From contig JAYKKM010000250.1 in NCBI GenBank assembly GCA_035772405.1, positions 2,500,501 to 2,564,500 of the forward strand: a DNA stretch of 64,000 bases. Direction: 5' to 3'. A model generated the notes under the pieces. That model saw only the letters and a list, made by a program, of their open reading frames with translations, was not told the origin of the DNA and searched no databases. Both the position numbers and the translations under genes were made by a program. Origin of the DNA: Chrysogorgia sp. JL179-B06 (Eukaryota; Cnidaria; Anthozoa; Scleralcyonacea; Chrysogorgiidae). Positions 1-11,301 of the stretch are shown here, one piece after another (the stretch's first letter is position 1; every line of letters starts with the position of its first letter).

Positions 1-1380
1 AAATTTAAAACACTGTTACTAGGCAACGAATAACATAACTTGTACAAACCAACGGTTAGAATATAAAACGATGAATAATTCAAAAAGTGTAGCAGGTATG
101 TCAGTAAAACTTGGCAGCAGACTTAAGACAATAAAATCCAAACTTGTTATAAAATTTCAATCAAATCTGTTGCAGTATACTTGAAGAAAACTGTAATCTT
201 GAAACTGAGTTGAAATGACGACGAACCAGATCATATATGCGGCCAAAATAAACACCAGATTAAACCACCGGGAGGAGAAAGATACCACGAAAAAGTACAC
301 AAAGACGATCACGGTATATTTAGAAACACGAAGACGCACAAAGGATTGCCAAAAGCATTAGGATATAAACAATTTTAAAGCATTTATTTGGAGGCACAAA
401 TGGCACAACACGTCATGGTGATGGTGATGATGGAAGTTCGCCGGCCTTCCAAACCCTGTCGGGTTATATTAACTATGGTTTAGCTGCCACACCGTTTTCT
501 CAACTCTTTCTCAGGGCTTCTTTTTGGCTTGCTTCAGTTGTTGATTTCAGTTTAATCAGTTAATCATTATTATCGGAAATTGAGCGAAGCATCATACTCA
601 GCTTGCATTTCGTCAAGCAGCTAATTAACCCAGACGCATTACTGATGGTAGTATGAATTCTGTATTTGGATCTTCTTTTAGCTCGCTAAGCATTTCATCT
701 TCATTTGTAATGGGAGCATATAATGCTGCTTTCAGTAGCTCTTCGTCATCAGACTCTCCTGAATCCTGATGATATCACAACCTCTTTCTCTTTATTAAGA
801 AGACATAATGTTGAGGTGTGAAGATTATACATAAGCCAACAGATAACATACAGACGTTCCGGGGCTACTTTCTCCGCTCCCCTATCACTAGGAAAGTACC
901 CTGGTATATGGTGGTCATGTGGCACCAACAAATCTGGGTGCTAACAAAATCTTATCGAAGGAAATACCTTAATAGTTTTTCGCCTTTTGCGAAATTTTAA
1001 AGTGTGTGCATGCTACACAAATCGCCTCTTGTGACAGGAACTTTCTGAAACTATACAATGTCGTTACTTAAATGCAGTGATATACTTAGGAAGTAAGTTT
1101 TACATGTTTTGTCAAAGAAATTATTTAACATTTTCAAATTAAGTAATAGAGTAAAAATATATTATGCAACATTCATTACAGTATGTATAGGTGCAAAATA
1201 TTTCAGAGAAACAATTTAATCGAAGTTGGAATTGTGATTTGTTGCAATTAATTATATTAGCCAGTGTCTCTAAAAGTATTCAACTTATTGAAATCAAATT
1301 TGGTAGGTTTATAGAACAACATTCCGGGAATATCTATTTTCATCGGTGTCGGTTCACATATTTTTAATAATTTTCTAATT
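1..1380. other. No confident gene; traces only
   Basis: I see no convincing gene here. On the minus strand about 640-766 there is a short acidic open stretch (Glu/Asp-rich) that decays into stops further down, and a short GATGGT microsatellite lies near 416-436. The acidic stretch could be a pseudogene remnant, but it is too short to name. Confidence 0.3.
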
Positions 1381-1835
1381 ATTTTAAACCTCGTATTACT
1401 CCATACACTTTAAGCGGTAACGGTCATAATGTCGTTCAAAATTCTTATTGTAGTCGTTTTATGCATAGTTCTTATACTTATATTATCTCTCATATCTGGA
1501 ATAAGTTACCTACAGCTGCTAAATCTGCAACTTCATTATCTCAATTTCGATTGTATTGGTCTTTGTGAACTAACTGGTTGCCAGTGCAACACATGTATAT
1601 AGGTTATTATTATATTTTTATTTTTTAATATTTTAAAAATAATTTTAGTACTTTTAACTAATTTAATGTAGTTCAGTATTTTTAGAATGTAGTTTTAATG
1701 AACCTATAATGTATGTAATTAACATAATATTATTTTTACATAATTCTATTTATAATTGTCGAGCATTTTTATCATGAGCCACTGGCTCGGGTGGTTGGGT
1801 AACCACACCCTATGTTATCGACATGAAATAAATTA
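1381..1835 (+). mobile_element. 3' remnant of a non-LTR retrotransposon (LINE)
   Basis: A plus-strand frame ending in TGA near 1568 contains the HIWNKLP-type motif that marks the extreme C-terminus of CR1/L2-like reverse transcriptase ORFs (usual form LWNSLP). An AT-rich 3' UTR follows, ending in AAATAAATTATTATTATT near 1823-1845, a typical short-repeat LINE tail. Only about 450 bp survive, so this is a 5'-truncated dead copy. The clade assignment is inference from the C-terminal motif and tail. Confidence 0.6.
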
Positions 1836-2204
1836 TTATTATTCATAATGAATCAAACGATAGGTATAACTGGGTGTCGTCTGCATATAGGCGGAAGCCC
1901 ATGTTGTGTTTCCAGGTCACGTCAGCTAGAGGGAGTGTATATAACAGGAACAGCAATGTGCCAAGGACTGACCCTTGTGGTAGTCTGTAAGTTTAATATG
2001 CAAACTTTAATACAGCAAAATAATACACAAGAATGCTTTCCAATTTTTTTTATTATTACTGAAAGTTAGAAATAGTAGGAATAAAATATAAGAAAAACAA
2101 AAATATTCAAATTGTAAATTTCAAGTTATCCAATGGCGACCGGATGGTCTGGTATATTGATCGTTCTCTTAAATTTATCAATTTTAACTACTTTGTCACC
2201 GCAA

Positions 2205-2370
2205 CAAAAAAAGTCTATAGGCATGTGTATAGGCAACCTATAGGATTCTATAGGAAACCTATAGGCTTCTGTAGGCAATTGGCCCATTTTCTATAGGCGA
2301 CCTATAGAGAAACCTATTAGCCTATAGACGCCTATATGTGCCTATAGGCTTCTAGGCAATTGGCAATGTG
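2205..2370. repeat. Degenerate CCTATAGG-rich repeat
   Basis: About ten occurrences of CTATAGG/CCTATAG, itself a palindromic octamer, lie at irregular 10-25-bp spacing, with AGGCAATTGGC appearing twice. It is a low-complexity degenerate satellite with no coding frame. Confidence 0.7.
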
Positions 2371-2749
2371 ACCACAGTCCATCGACGTTGTTATAAAGAT
2401 TCTTTAATGACTGATTTCCTCTTGGAAAACGTAAAACTGAAACAAATAGAAGTGGACATTCGATACAAAAGTACAAAAGGCGAATACATCAATACGAAGC
2501 GTACAAATATAACAAATACACACAAAGCTTAGCCTAATAACATTGATAACGTCTCTACTAGTAAGCTGTGATATTCTGCTAAATGTTGGACGACTCTGTG
2601 AAGCCACCTCGAAACATAGATGGCGGTGTTCTGTGAACCTACATCGCTTATATTTCTTCCTGTTTCTTCTACTCTCTGGTGATCTGGAAACTCACCTGTT
2701 GGTGATCTAACTAATAATATCTCAAATGATATTGATGCTTTTATAGTTC
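2371..2749. other. Non-coding spacer
   Basis: No supported gene. The open stretch on the minus strand at 2404-2607 has no recognisable domain. The sequence leads directly into the minisatellite. Confidence 0.3.
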
Positions 2750-4359
2750 AACATTCTCAGTAAATTTTTATTGTAATTAGTTCTACATTCTTAGCAAATT
2801 TCTATTGTAATTAGTTCTACGTTCTCAAAATTTTTTTATTGTAATTAGTTCTACATTCTTAGTAAATTTTTATTGTAATTAGTTCTACATTCTCAGAAAA
2901 TTTTTATTGTAATCAGTTCTACATTCTCAGTAAATTTTTATTGTAATTAGTTCTACATTCTCAGTAAAATTTTATTGTAATTAGTTCTACATTCTCAGCA
3001 AATTTTTATTGTAATTAGTTCTACATTCTCAGTAATTTTTTATTGTAATTTGTTCTATATTCTCAGTAAATTTTTATTATAATTAGTTCTACATTCTCAG
3101 TAATTTTTTATTGTAATTAGTTCTACATTCGTGCCAAGCCAAACTATAGACTATAGTATAGTAGCCAGTGAATTTTTATTGTAATTAGTTCTACATTCTC
3201 GGTAAATTTTTATTGTAATTTGTTCTACATTCTCAGTAAATGTTTATTGTAATTAGTTCTACATTCTCAGTAATGTTCTACATTCTTAGTACATTTTTAC
3301 TGTAATTAGTTCTACATTCTCAGTAAATTTTTATTGTAATTAGTTCTACATTCTCAGTAATTTTTTATTTTAATTAGTTCTACATTCTTAGTAAATTTTT
3401 ATTGTAATTAGTTCTACATTCTCAGTCATTTTTCATTGAAATTACTTCTACATTCTCAGTAAGTTTTTATTGTAATAAGTTCTACATTCTCAGTAATTTT
3501 TCACTGAAATTACTTCTACATTCTCAGTAAATTTTTATTGTAATTAGTTCTACATTCTCAGCAAATTTTTATTGTAATTAGTTCTACATTCTCAGTAATT
3601 TTTTATTGTAATTTGTTCTACATTCTTAGTAAATTTTTATTGTAATTAGATCTACATTCTCAGAAAATGTTTATTGTAATCAGTTCTACATTCTCAGTAA
3701 ATTTTTATTGTAATTAGTTCTACATTCTCAGTAAAATTTTATTGTAATTAGTTCTACATTCTCAGTAAATTTTGATCGTAATTAGTTCTACATTCTTAGT
3801 AAATTTTTATTGTAATTTGTTCTACATTCTTAGTAAATTTTTATTGTAATTAGTTCTACATTCTCAGTAAATTTTTATTGTAATTAGTTCTACATTCTCA
3901 GTAAATTTTTATTATAATTAGTTCTACATTCTCAGGAAATTTTTATTGTAATTAGTTCTACATTCTCAGTAAATTTTTATTGTAATTAGTTCTACATTCT
4001 CAATAATGTTCTGCATTCTTAGTAAATTTTTACTGTAATTAGTTCTACATTCTTTGTAATTTTTTACTGTAATTAGTTCTACATTCTCAGTAAGTTTTTA
4101 TTGTAATTAGTTCTATATTCTCAGCAAATTTTTATTGTAATAGTTCTACATTCTCAGTAATTTTTCATTGTAATTAGTTCTACATTCGTAGTAAATTTTT
4201 ATTGTAATTAGTTATATATTCTCAGCAAATTTTTATTGTTATTTTGTTCTACATTGTTGGTAATTTTTTATTGTAATTAGTTCTACATTCTCAGTAAATT
4301 TTTATTGTAATTAGTTCTACATTCTCAGTAAATTTTGATCGTAATTAGTTCTACATTCT
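2750..4359. repeat. 34-bp minisatellite, about 47 units
   Basis: A tandem array with a 34-bp unit whose core is TTTTTATTGTAATTAGTTC followed by TACATTCTCAGTAAA. Units differ by single substitutions (TTCTTAGT versus TTCTCAGT, TTTT-length changes). Short deletions occur near 3271 and 4005, and one unit near 3129-3172 is interrupted by an unrelated hairpin-like insert rich in ACTATAG. The array truncates the minus-strand Polinton-like gene at 4360. Confidence 0.95.
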
Positions 4360-4544
4360 TTATTGTCAAGGTCATCGACTGGGTTTGCTACGTTTTTGAC
4401 CGCCCACTTGCACATATCTATGTCCACAGACATCTTTCCACCACTCGCACTTAATTTGGGATCTTCGTCCAGGTGCCTTTTTGTTCTTTTTAGTATTTTA
4501 GTGGTCTCGTAGTCACCAGATTCGAACCCATAGATTAGACTCAT
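4360..4544 (-). pseudogene. Truncated hypothetical protein of Polinton-like copy 1
   Basis: A frame starts with ATG at 4544, overlapping the stop of the upstream ORF. It encodes about 62 charged residues before running into the minisatellite, whose translation supplies the apparent C-terminus. No family is recognised. Its tight packing against the neighbouring ORF is typical of virus-like gene blocks. It is an N-terminal fragment only. Confidence 0.5.
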
Positions 4545-4975
4545 TACTTCAACACATATTTGCTTGTTAGATAACCAGACAAACCCGAGACCCCTAACAC
4601 TATTATTAACGTTGTCATGTGATTGTCTGACTTACCTACGGTGGTGGTCTGCATAGCGTGTGTGGTGGTGACCACTGTTTTCTTCACACCTTGCGCAACT
4701 AAAGTTTCCAAGGGAAGTCCTGCTTCTTGATGGACTTTTTTGTGCTTCGCTCTCGACGCTTGATAGTTCAACCCGTTGTTATGCCCAAATGTCATCCCAG
4801 TCTCAGACGAAGTTCTAAGTACGTTATTATAACCAACAATGGGGTCCTTCAACAAAACCACACTTCTGGGGATCAGCCAAGTATTGGGTGTCACAGCTGT
4901 GTCTAACTTAACGTTGGTGTCACTAATTGCTTTGTTCATGAGACCGATCCAAACACTGGGTGAGTATTGAACCAC
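4544..4975 (-). CDS. Small hypothetical protein with C-terminal membrane segment (Polinton-like)
   Basis: A 143-residue open frame. Residues about 1-100 are polar with a Thr-rich stretch (VVTTTHAMQTTTVG, near 100-115). The last 25 residues form one hydrophobic helix (TLIIVLGVSGLSG) ending in a short basic tail, suggesting a single-pass membrane protein. Its stop overlaps the ATG of the next ORF, and it follows the ORF at 5098-5885 with a 120-bp gap. The function is unknown. The frame may begin further upstream, because coding-like sequence continues to about 5030 in another frame. It could be a minor virion or membrane protein; I have no family match. Confidence 0.5.
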   Translation of the reverse strand: MVQYSPSVWIGLMNKAISDTNVKLDTAVTPNTWLIPRSVVLLKDPIVGYNNVLRTSSETGMTFGHNNGLNYQASRAKHKKVHQEAGLPLETLVAQGVKKTVVTTTHAMQTTTVGKSDNHMTTLIIVLGVSGLSGYLTSKYVLK

Positions 4976-5097
4976 GGCGTCTTCAACGATGTTTCTAAAA
5001 ACTTGTTGTACTTCTCGAGCGCTGGCTTTAGTTCCAACGACGCTTTGCTTCGACTTTGCTTGGGCTACACATAAACTTCAATCGATTGGTTTAATAA

Positions 5098-5885
5098 TTA
5101 TTGTCCTAATGGTGTGAACCCATTGGAGTGTCTCGGACAATACCGATAGTCACCTTGTATGTCTTTGATGTATCTATTCCAATAGCCAGTCAATGGTACA
5201 TGGCCTTTCAATAGTCGCCAGTTAGGAAGGTACAGTCTTATGACGTCGTTAATGTCAGCTTGGCTCTTACGTAAACGAAACATGAATCTCATGAGACTTG
5301 TGATTTGCTTTGGGACGTCATTGTGATAATTCAAGTTCTGTAAAGACACGCCTGATCTATACGTAGCAATGTAAATAGCAGCGATCGCTTGATAGTAACT
5401 CTTTGCTAGAGTCCAAGTTGTGTTCACATTGTCGCCAATTGGTCCGTCTTGGTAACGCAACTTTGTGTCTATGAGTATTTTCGCTAGATTCGATTTGAAG
5501 GAATTATTGTCGTCAACAAAGATGTCAAAGTTATGGGTTGGGTAGTTAAGCACATACGGTGGAAAGGTTGCGACCTTCCCAGAGTACTTGTCTTTGTGGG
5601 TGTCTGTCAGTAATAGCTTGGGACATGTCCATTGCTCGACCATATTTTTGGGAATCGTGGTGTGTTGCTAAGGAATTTTGTGTATTCTTTGTTGTGGGTG
5701 AACTTTGATGACTCTGTATTAATGAGATCGGTGTACTTTGGACCTGACTTGAAGTAAATGTCGACGGTCTTGACTGTTTTATTGTCGTCTGCAAGGTTGT
5801 ACCCAAAGTCAAACTTGTTCAGTTGTGCGTTTGGAAACTGGTTGAGAAGAATTAGCTCGCTTTGTTTTCTTTTTGTCATGGTCAT
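5098..5885 (-). pseudogene. Hypothetical Polinton-like protein, frameshifted
   Basis: Two overlapping frames make up one gene: residues 1 to about 80 in the frame starting at ATG 5885, and the remainder in the frame ending at 5098. They meet near 5620-5650, so one frameshift separates them. The total is about 260 residues, rich in Asn/Tyr/Asp, with no membrane segment. It is the first full ORF inside the terminal region. I do not recognise the family. Its position next to small membrane proteins suggests a structural role, but that is inference. Confidence 0.5.
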
Positions 5886-5889
5886 TATA

Positions 5890-6120
5890 TAACCACGTGT
5901 AATAAATGTCGTGACGTCGATAGAATATACCGTATGTTATGCACACACACACACAATGCGAAAGTTGACGGTATTCATTGAAGTATGGAAAAAGTTGTGT
6001 CCTTTGGCAACGCGATGATGGTTACGCATGATAACCCATACATTATGGTTAAGACAGCCACTGTGTTTTGGGACTATGACAACACAACAAATGACGACAC
6101 ACTGTAAATCTGGGGGTGTT
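5890..6120 (-). other. Inner flank of terminal region, decayed ORF start
   Basis: On the minus strand, a short frame starting at 6125 opens with ATPPDLQC, closely resembling ATPRDLQC at the start of the ORF next to the 22-kb terminal region. It decays within 60 codons. An (AC)n run lies at 5940-5956. This stretch is the homology bridge between the two Polinton-like elements. Confidence 0.5.
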
Positions 6121-6612
6121 GCCACAACACCAAAATCGGTGTAAATTCTTGCAGCTGTGTGGACACCAAAAAGGTGTATACTTACACCGAAACTGGTGTC
6201 ACTTAACCTGGTAACAGTGTAAACTTACACCAAAATCAGTGTAAATAGCTTGCAGCTGTGTGGACACCAACTTGGTGTAAATTTACACTTGGAGAGTAAA
6301 CTTACACTAAAATAAGTTTTTTTACACCTCATTGGTGCAAATTAGCTTGCAGCTGTGTGGACACCAACTTGGTGTAAATTTACACTTGGAGTGTAAACTT
6401 ACACCAAAATAAGTTTGTTTACACCTTATTGGTGTAAATTAGCTTACAGCTGTGTGGACACCAACTTGGTGTAAATTTACACTTGGAGTGTAAACTTACA
6501 CTAAAATAAGTTTTTTTACACCTTATTGGTGTAAATTACCTTGCAGCCATGGTGACACCAACTTGGTGTAAATTTACACCACAACCAACGGTGTTGGTGT
6601 AAATTTACACAG
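6120..6612. repeat. Terminal repeat region of TTACACC/GGTGTAA dyads
   Basis: About five units of roughly 100 bp, each containing GCAGCTGTGTGGACACCAAC, then GGTGTAAATTTACAC and a second TTACACC...GGTGTAA dyad. The dyads are self-complementary, so each unit can form small hairpins. By position and homology with 22.0-22.45 kb it is the terminal region of a Polinton-like element. The exact terminus and any target duplication are not resolved. Confidence 0.8.
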
Positions 6613-6869
6613 TGCATAGCTGGGTGTGTAAATTAATATTGTATCTACAATGGGAGAATAAACATCACAATAGCTGTAGTCATTTACAAATGACTTCAGT
6701 TGATTCATCACCATTTGAGATTTAAGATTACATATATAACTAAAATTGACATTAAGCAAAAAGTATTGTTAATAGCTTTATTAACAGATCTTTATTTATC
6801 CATTTTACAATTTTTTTGCAATTGCAGTTAATACTTAGTAATAAATAAATAGATATAAAATATGCAGAA

Positions 6870-6975
6870 TGAGAAATGTTGTAAATTGTCAAACTCAGAA
6901 AAATGTAACAATCTGATCTCTGGTTAGACACTCTAAACATTGAGCTACCAGAGCGAAGGCTACGTTTAATTGTGT
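6870..6975 (-). mobile_element. tRNA-derived SINE head
   Basis: Read on the minus strand, TGGTAGCTCAATG followed by a GAG...CTAAC stretch resembles a tRNA A-box and D-arm, and TTTTTCTGAGTTTG downstream matches the body shared by the copies at 7130, 10.5, 10.8 and 17.9 kb. It is not a functional tRNA because there is no closed cloverleaf. Confidence 0.45.
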
Positions 6976-7050
6976 AATAGTTGGGACGTGCAGCATATGT
7001 ACTGCTAATTCAGCAGTCCAATATATCTGTATATCTTTATCAGAATATAT

Positions 7051-7244
7051 ATATTAAATATGACTTGCAGCTTGGATATTTTAACATAGTAAATTGTTTA
7101 CTACACAAGCTTTAAACTGGAGATCATGACGGTTGCAGGTTCAATTGAACAGGGCTCAGAACGTTTTTCTGAGTTTGTGTTAAAGCTTGAGTAGTAAACA
7201 ATTTACTATATTGAAATAACCAAGCTGCAAGTCACATTTAATAT
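7051..7244. mobile_element. Palindromic MITE-like element containing a SINE body piece
   Basis: Imperfect inverted arms (ATATTAAATATGACTTGCAG at the left, its complement ending at 7244) enclose CAGGTTCAATTGAAC, which resembles an RNA polymerase III B-box, and TTTTTCTGAGTTTG. The inside therefore belongs to the same SINE family as the neighbour at 6.9 kb. No clear target duplication. Confidence 0.5.
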
Positions 7245-7424
7245 ATGCAGAAATATTATAACCTAAATTTACAGTTTGAAAGAAAACAGTTTGAAAATGC
7301 AAAAACAGGCCAGAATTTGTAGCCTATCAGCAACATTTTAGTTCTAGTAATTTGCAAACATGGTTACATGGTTGTATCTTCAAATTACTAAAACTAAACA
7401 CTTGACTTCACACATTAACAACAT

Positions 7425-7692
7425 TAAAGTGCCACTAACCTCCTAAAACGATAATATTTTGTTTGAAAGGACACTTAAAATTATTAAGAATGACATTGGC
7501 AGTTCTTCAATATCTATTTTCCTTCTCGAGGTATTCAGTTATATATGTTATTACTTGAAACTTTGCATGTGGATGCATATAGATATCGAGGAACTATTAA
7601 ATAGATATTGAAGAACTGTTAACACCATTATTCATCATTTTAAGTGCCTTTTCAAACGAAGCATTATCATGTTTGGGGTTAGTGGCACTTTA
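7425..7692. mobile_element. 268-bp palindromic MITE
   Basis: Terminal inverted repeats begin TAAAGTGCCACTAACC and end GGTTAGTGGCACTTTA. The arms continue inward with about 45 bp of imperfect complementarity, and a second internal inverted pair (TTCTTCAATATCTATTT / AAATAGATATTGAAGAA) lies between them. There is no coding capacity. A TA or TTA target duplication is possible but not certain. Confidence 0.75.
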
Positions 7693-7907
7693 AGGCAACA
7701 CTATACAAAAACTATTATGCATATATTAGTTAAATTATCATATAATATTGGTAAATGTTTTGACTTGTTTTTTCTTGCCTGCAGAGCATGTCTCCTGTCT
7801 TTCCATGTTTGTGGCATTGCTGCCTTGATTTCTATTGTTTGGGCATTTAATAATCTTTTGAGAACTTTGGCTAAAAAGGGCAAGAAGAAAAAGATAAGAC
7901 CTAAGTC

Positions 7908-8032
7908 CCTATATTTGGTGTTAAAATATAATAATAAACAATTATCAGAGGAGTCAGACTCCTCTGATCATTGTTTATTATTATATTTTTAATATAATTA
8001 TCAAATTTGAAGCCTGCAGTCTGATAATGCAG
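7908..8032. repeat. Hairpin-containing repeat, copy A
   Basis: AATATAATAATAAACAATTA continues into CAGAGGAGTC and is followed at once by its reverse complement, a perfect hairpin of about 31-bp arms at 7928-7991. It is preceded by CCCTATATTTGGTGTTAAA and followed by AAGCCTGCAGTCTGATAAT. A second copy at 15,915-16,014 has the same flanks but lacks one hairpin arm. Confidence 0.85.
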
Positions 8033-8040
8033 AAGTGTAG

Positions 8041-8425
8041 CAGGGGTGGATCCAGACTAGTTCAACTAGTTTCCGGAAACTAGTCACATTTTGATAAAAA
8101 ATAAAAATTAACAATGCATTACTAGTATTATTTTTATTGTTATTTTTACCTTTCACCGTGCGCAGTTGCTTGCACGTCTATATATATTTGAATGATAGCC
8201 TGTATTATAGGCTTTTGGGGGAGGGAAAATTGGGTGATCGAGCGCCGCTCGTGGAAATAATCGTGTGGAAACTCTCAGGCAATTAGAGTGAACAAGTCAA
8301 AAATATTGGTTAATCGCTTCAACTCAATCAGAGTGAACTAGTCAAAACTGTCTGCTATTGGTTAATCGCCTTCAACCCAATTAGAGTGAACTAGTCATGA
8401 ACCAGTCAGATCATATAAATAAATA
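8041..8425 (+). mobile_element. hAT-like element, left end only
   Basis: It starts with CAGGGGTGGATCCAGACTAG, the same terminus as the complete element at 53,259-56,630, and follows that copy collinearly to CATATAAAT near 8410, where similarity stops. It includes the repeated GAGTGAACTAGTCAAAA motif and a TATA-like CATATAAATA. It is a truncated copy with no right end here. Confidence 0.8.
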
Positions 8426-8431
8426 AAGCCG

Positions 8432-8739
8432 CACTTAATGTGACAAGTCTAGTAAAGCACATCGACGAGCTAAGGGTTTTGCTTGTTGATAACCCAGTCG
8501 ATGTATTAGCAATAAATGAGACAAGGCTTGATTCTACTATTAACGACAACGAGGTGCATATATCTGGCTATGAAATCGTACGTCGCGATAGAAGCGTCAA
8601 TGGTAGATTTGGTGGAGGTGTTTGTTTTTATGTTCGCCGTAATATTAATTTCTCACCCCGCCTCGACCTGTCTATCGATCAGCTTGAAAATGTATGCATC
8701 GAAATTCGTAAACCTAGATCCAAGCCTTTTCTCGTCCCC
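8432..8739 (+). pseudogene. LINE endonuclease fragment
   Basis: About 100 codons match the N-terminal half of an APE-type LINE endonuclease: AINETRLD (catalytic Glu region), then GYEIVRRDRS and GGGVCFYVRR, ending at KPRSKPF. The sequence then changes abruptly to a GC-rich palindrome (CCCTCGCCC...GGGCGAGGG). The remainder of a similar LINE starts at about 13.16 kb, with the endonuclease GDLNCN motif, so the two could be pieces of one element separated by later insertions. That link is inference. Confidence 0.8.
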
Positions 8740-9700
<961 letters not shown>

Positions 9701-9706
9701 TTTTTT

Positions 9707-9752
9707 GGTTAGGGTTAGCAATTTGGTTAGGATTAGGGTTAGGTTTAGGATT
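9707..9752 (+). repeat. Short telomere-like (TTAGGG) stretch
   Basis: GGTTAGGGTTAG, GGTTAGGATTAGG and GTTAGGTTTAGG form a degenerate run of about seven TTAGGG-like units. It is too short for a telomere or large interstitial array. A smaller inverse motif (ACCCTAACCCTA) occurs at 21,444. Confidence 0.6.
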
Positions 9753-10475
9753 TTGGTGATATTTACCTGCATTTCGTTGAATTCTAAGAGACTATAGCGT
9801 CGTACGGCTACCGTACGAATAGCCATTACCTTCAGTTCAGTGCTTCACTTTATCGTTTATTAAACTTTTTGACTTGACTCGCTAATAAACACGTGCTGCG
9901 AGTTTATTAAACGGCTTCAAACACCACCCATTTGATAAGTTCATTGGCGTAGTAATTTTGAAAATCGATGTTGTCTAAGCCGAGAAAATCAAAGATAAAG
10001 TTTATGTAAATCAGGACGAATCTTTATGACATTTAAAACCACGATACGGTCGTGATTTTCTTTTGTCTTTTCCTCATGAATTATTAATGAGTGTTTGAAT
10101 GTAATTTAAATAATTGTACACTGTATTGTGTATTTGCTCCAAGCTCCGAAATCTAATAGACACATTTTGAAATACTTAACAGAGAGATTTGGGAAAATTT
10201 GAAGGTATGTAATGTTTTGAATTTTCAAAACATATATGTATAATATATTGACAGTTGGCAGTATGTTTATTATTTGATTAAAATTATAAATACTATCTGC
10301 TTGATAATTAGCCTATATATACAGTAGTTTAGGGTGAAAAAACATGCATACTATTGCTGTGTTTATATGACCTGGGCCTGGCCTACAATTTTGTAGCAAT
10401 AAACAAGCATTACTATGTATACTTGTCAGTGTTAATACTTAATATATACATTGCTGTAGTGAATAAGGGAGAGCT
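9753..10475. other. No recognisable feature
   Basis: AT-rich sequence without a supported gene or clear repeat; frames are short and lack domains. Confidence 0.3.
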
Positions 10476-10479
10476 CGGG

Positions 10480-10635
10480 GGGAAACAGACGATACAGTAC
10501 ATGGATGATTGTCAAGCAAGCTCATATCCTCAGAAAAATTATTCTGTGTCCCGGACAAGGATAACTTTCTGATTTCCAGTGAGATGCTCTGACCATTGAG
10601 CTACCGAGACTCAGATGGTGAGTGAACGTTACATT
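10480..10635 (-). mobile_element. tRNA-derived SINE
   Basis: On the minus strand, TCTCGGTAGCTCAATGGTCA and GAGCATCTCACTGG form a tRNA-like A-box region. Further along, CTGAGGATATGAGCTTGC and ATCCATGTACTGTATCGTCT match the 3' body of the copy at 18.0 kb. A degenerate B-box (TTATCCTTGTCCGGGAC) lies between them. Confidence 0.65.
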
Positions 10636-10759
10636 GATGTACTGATTCTATTGATATAACAGCAGTGTATATATTAACACACCCAATCATTAGTCATTAC
10701 TGAAATATATAGTAACTGCTGTGCATAGGCAGTACATATATCATTAGAACCAGTGCATC

Positions 10760-10915
10760 ATTGTAACTTCTCTCCATCTGAATCTCAATGGCTCAATGGT
10801 TAGAGGCCGTCACTGGCAATAAGAAGGTTATAATTTTTTCAACCAGGAATATTATGTTTCTGACGATATCATCTTGACGTCCATGTTTTGTATACTGGTA
10901 TGTATTCCATATATA
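10760..10915 (+). mobile_element. tRNA-derived SINE
   Basis: CTGAATCTCAATGGCTCAAT and GGTTAGAGGCCGTC resemble a tRNA A-box and D-arm, followed by AGAAGGTTATAATTTTTTCA at the degraded B-box. It belongs to the same family as the neighbour at 10.5 kb, in the opposite orientation. Confidence 0.5.
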
Positions 10916-11270
10916 ATCTGTGTTTACAGTACTCCATCCATTATGGAACATGTTAGACCTACAGTACACTTAGCTGGCCTAGTGGGTCACAACTTATTCT
11001 GTCAATGTAAAATACAGCTTATTCTTATAAGTTCACATTGGGTATGTTGACAGCTACTATGTGTGTTAGCTAGATCATTGTCGACAAGCAGACTAGGCAT
11101 GGCATTCTGAATATAGGTTATAATATATATGTGCACGGTGATATAATTTAGATACTATAGTACACAATGCCATATATTATATGCTTTGTTACATGGCAAA
11201 TATGGTATCTGCAATCTGCATTAGGTATTATTATTATTAGTATTATTGTTAATGCATTATTATTATTAGT

Positions 11271-11301
<31 letters not shown>

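Larger units (their letters stand above)
4360..6620 (-). mobile_element. Polinton/Maverick-like element, copy 1 (one end)
   Basis: A compact minus-strand gene block lies inside a terminal region (about 6120-6600) of TTACACC/GGTGTAA dyads. The same kind of terminal region, followed by a similar GCAACACC and AGATTTACAGTG stretch, begins the plus-strand element at 22 kb that carries integrase and packaging ATPase, so I assign this to the same superfamily. The two elements point away from each other. Copy 1 is cut off by the minisatellite, and neither integrase, polymerase nor ATPase is seen in it. Confidence 0.6.

Noticed and set aside
2750..4359. CRISPR array
   Set aside because: Units are directly tandem with no unique spacers, and the genome is eukaryotic with introns and retrotransposons.
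6120..6612. CRISPR-like or ordinary satellite repeat
   Set aside because: The units are hairpin-rich, located exactly at the end of virus-like genes and echoed at the second element, so a terminal region is the better reading.
9707..9752. Telomere or chromosome-fusion point
   Set aside because: Only about seven degenerate units; too short to support either.
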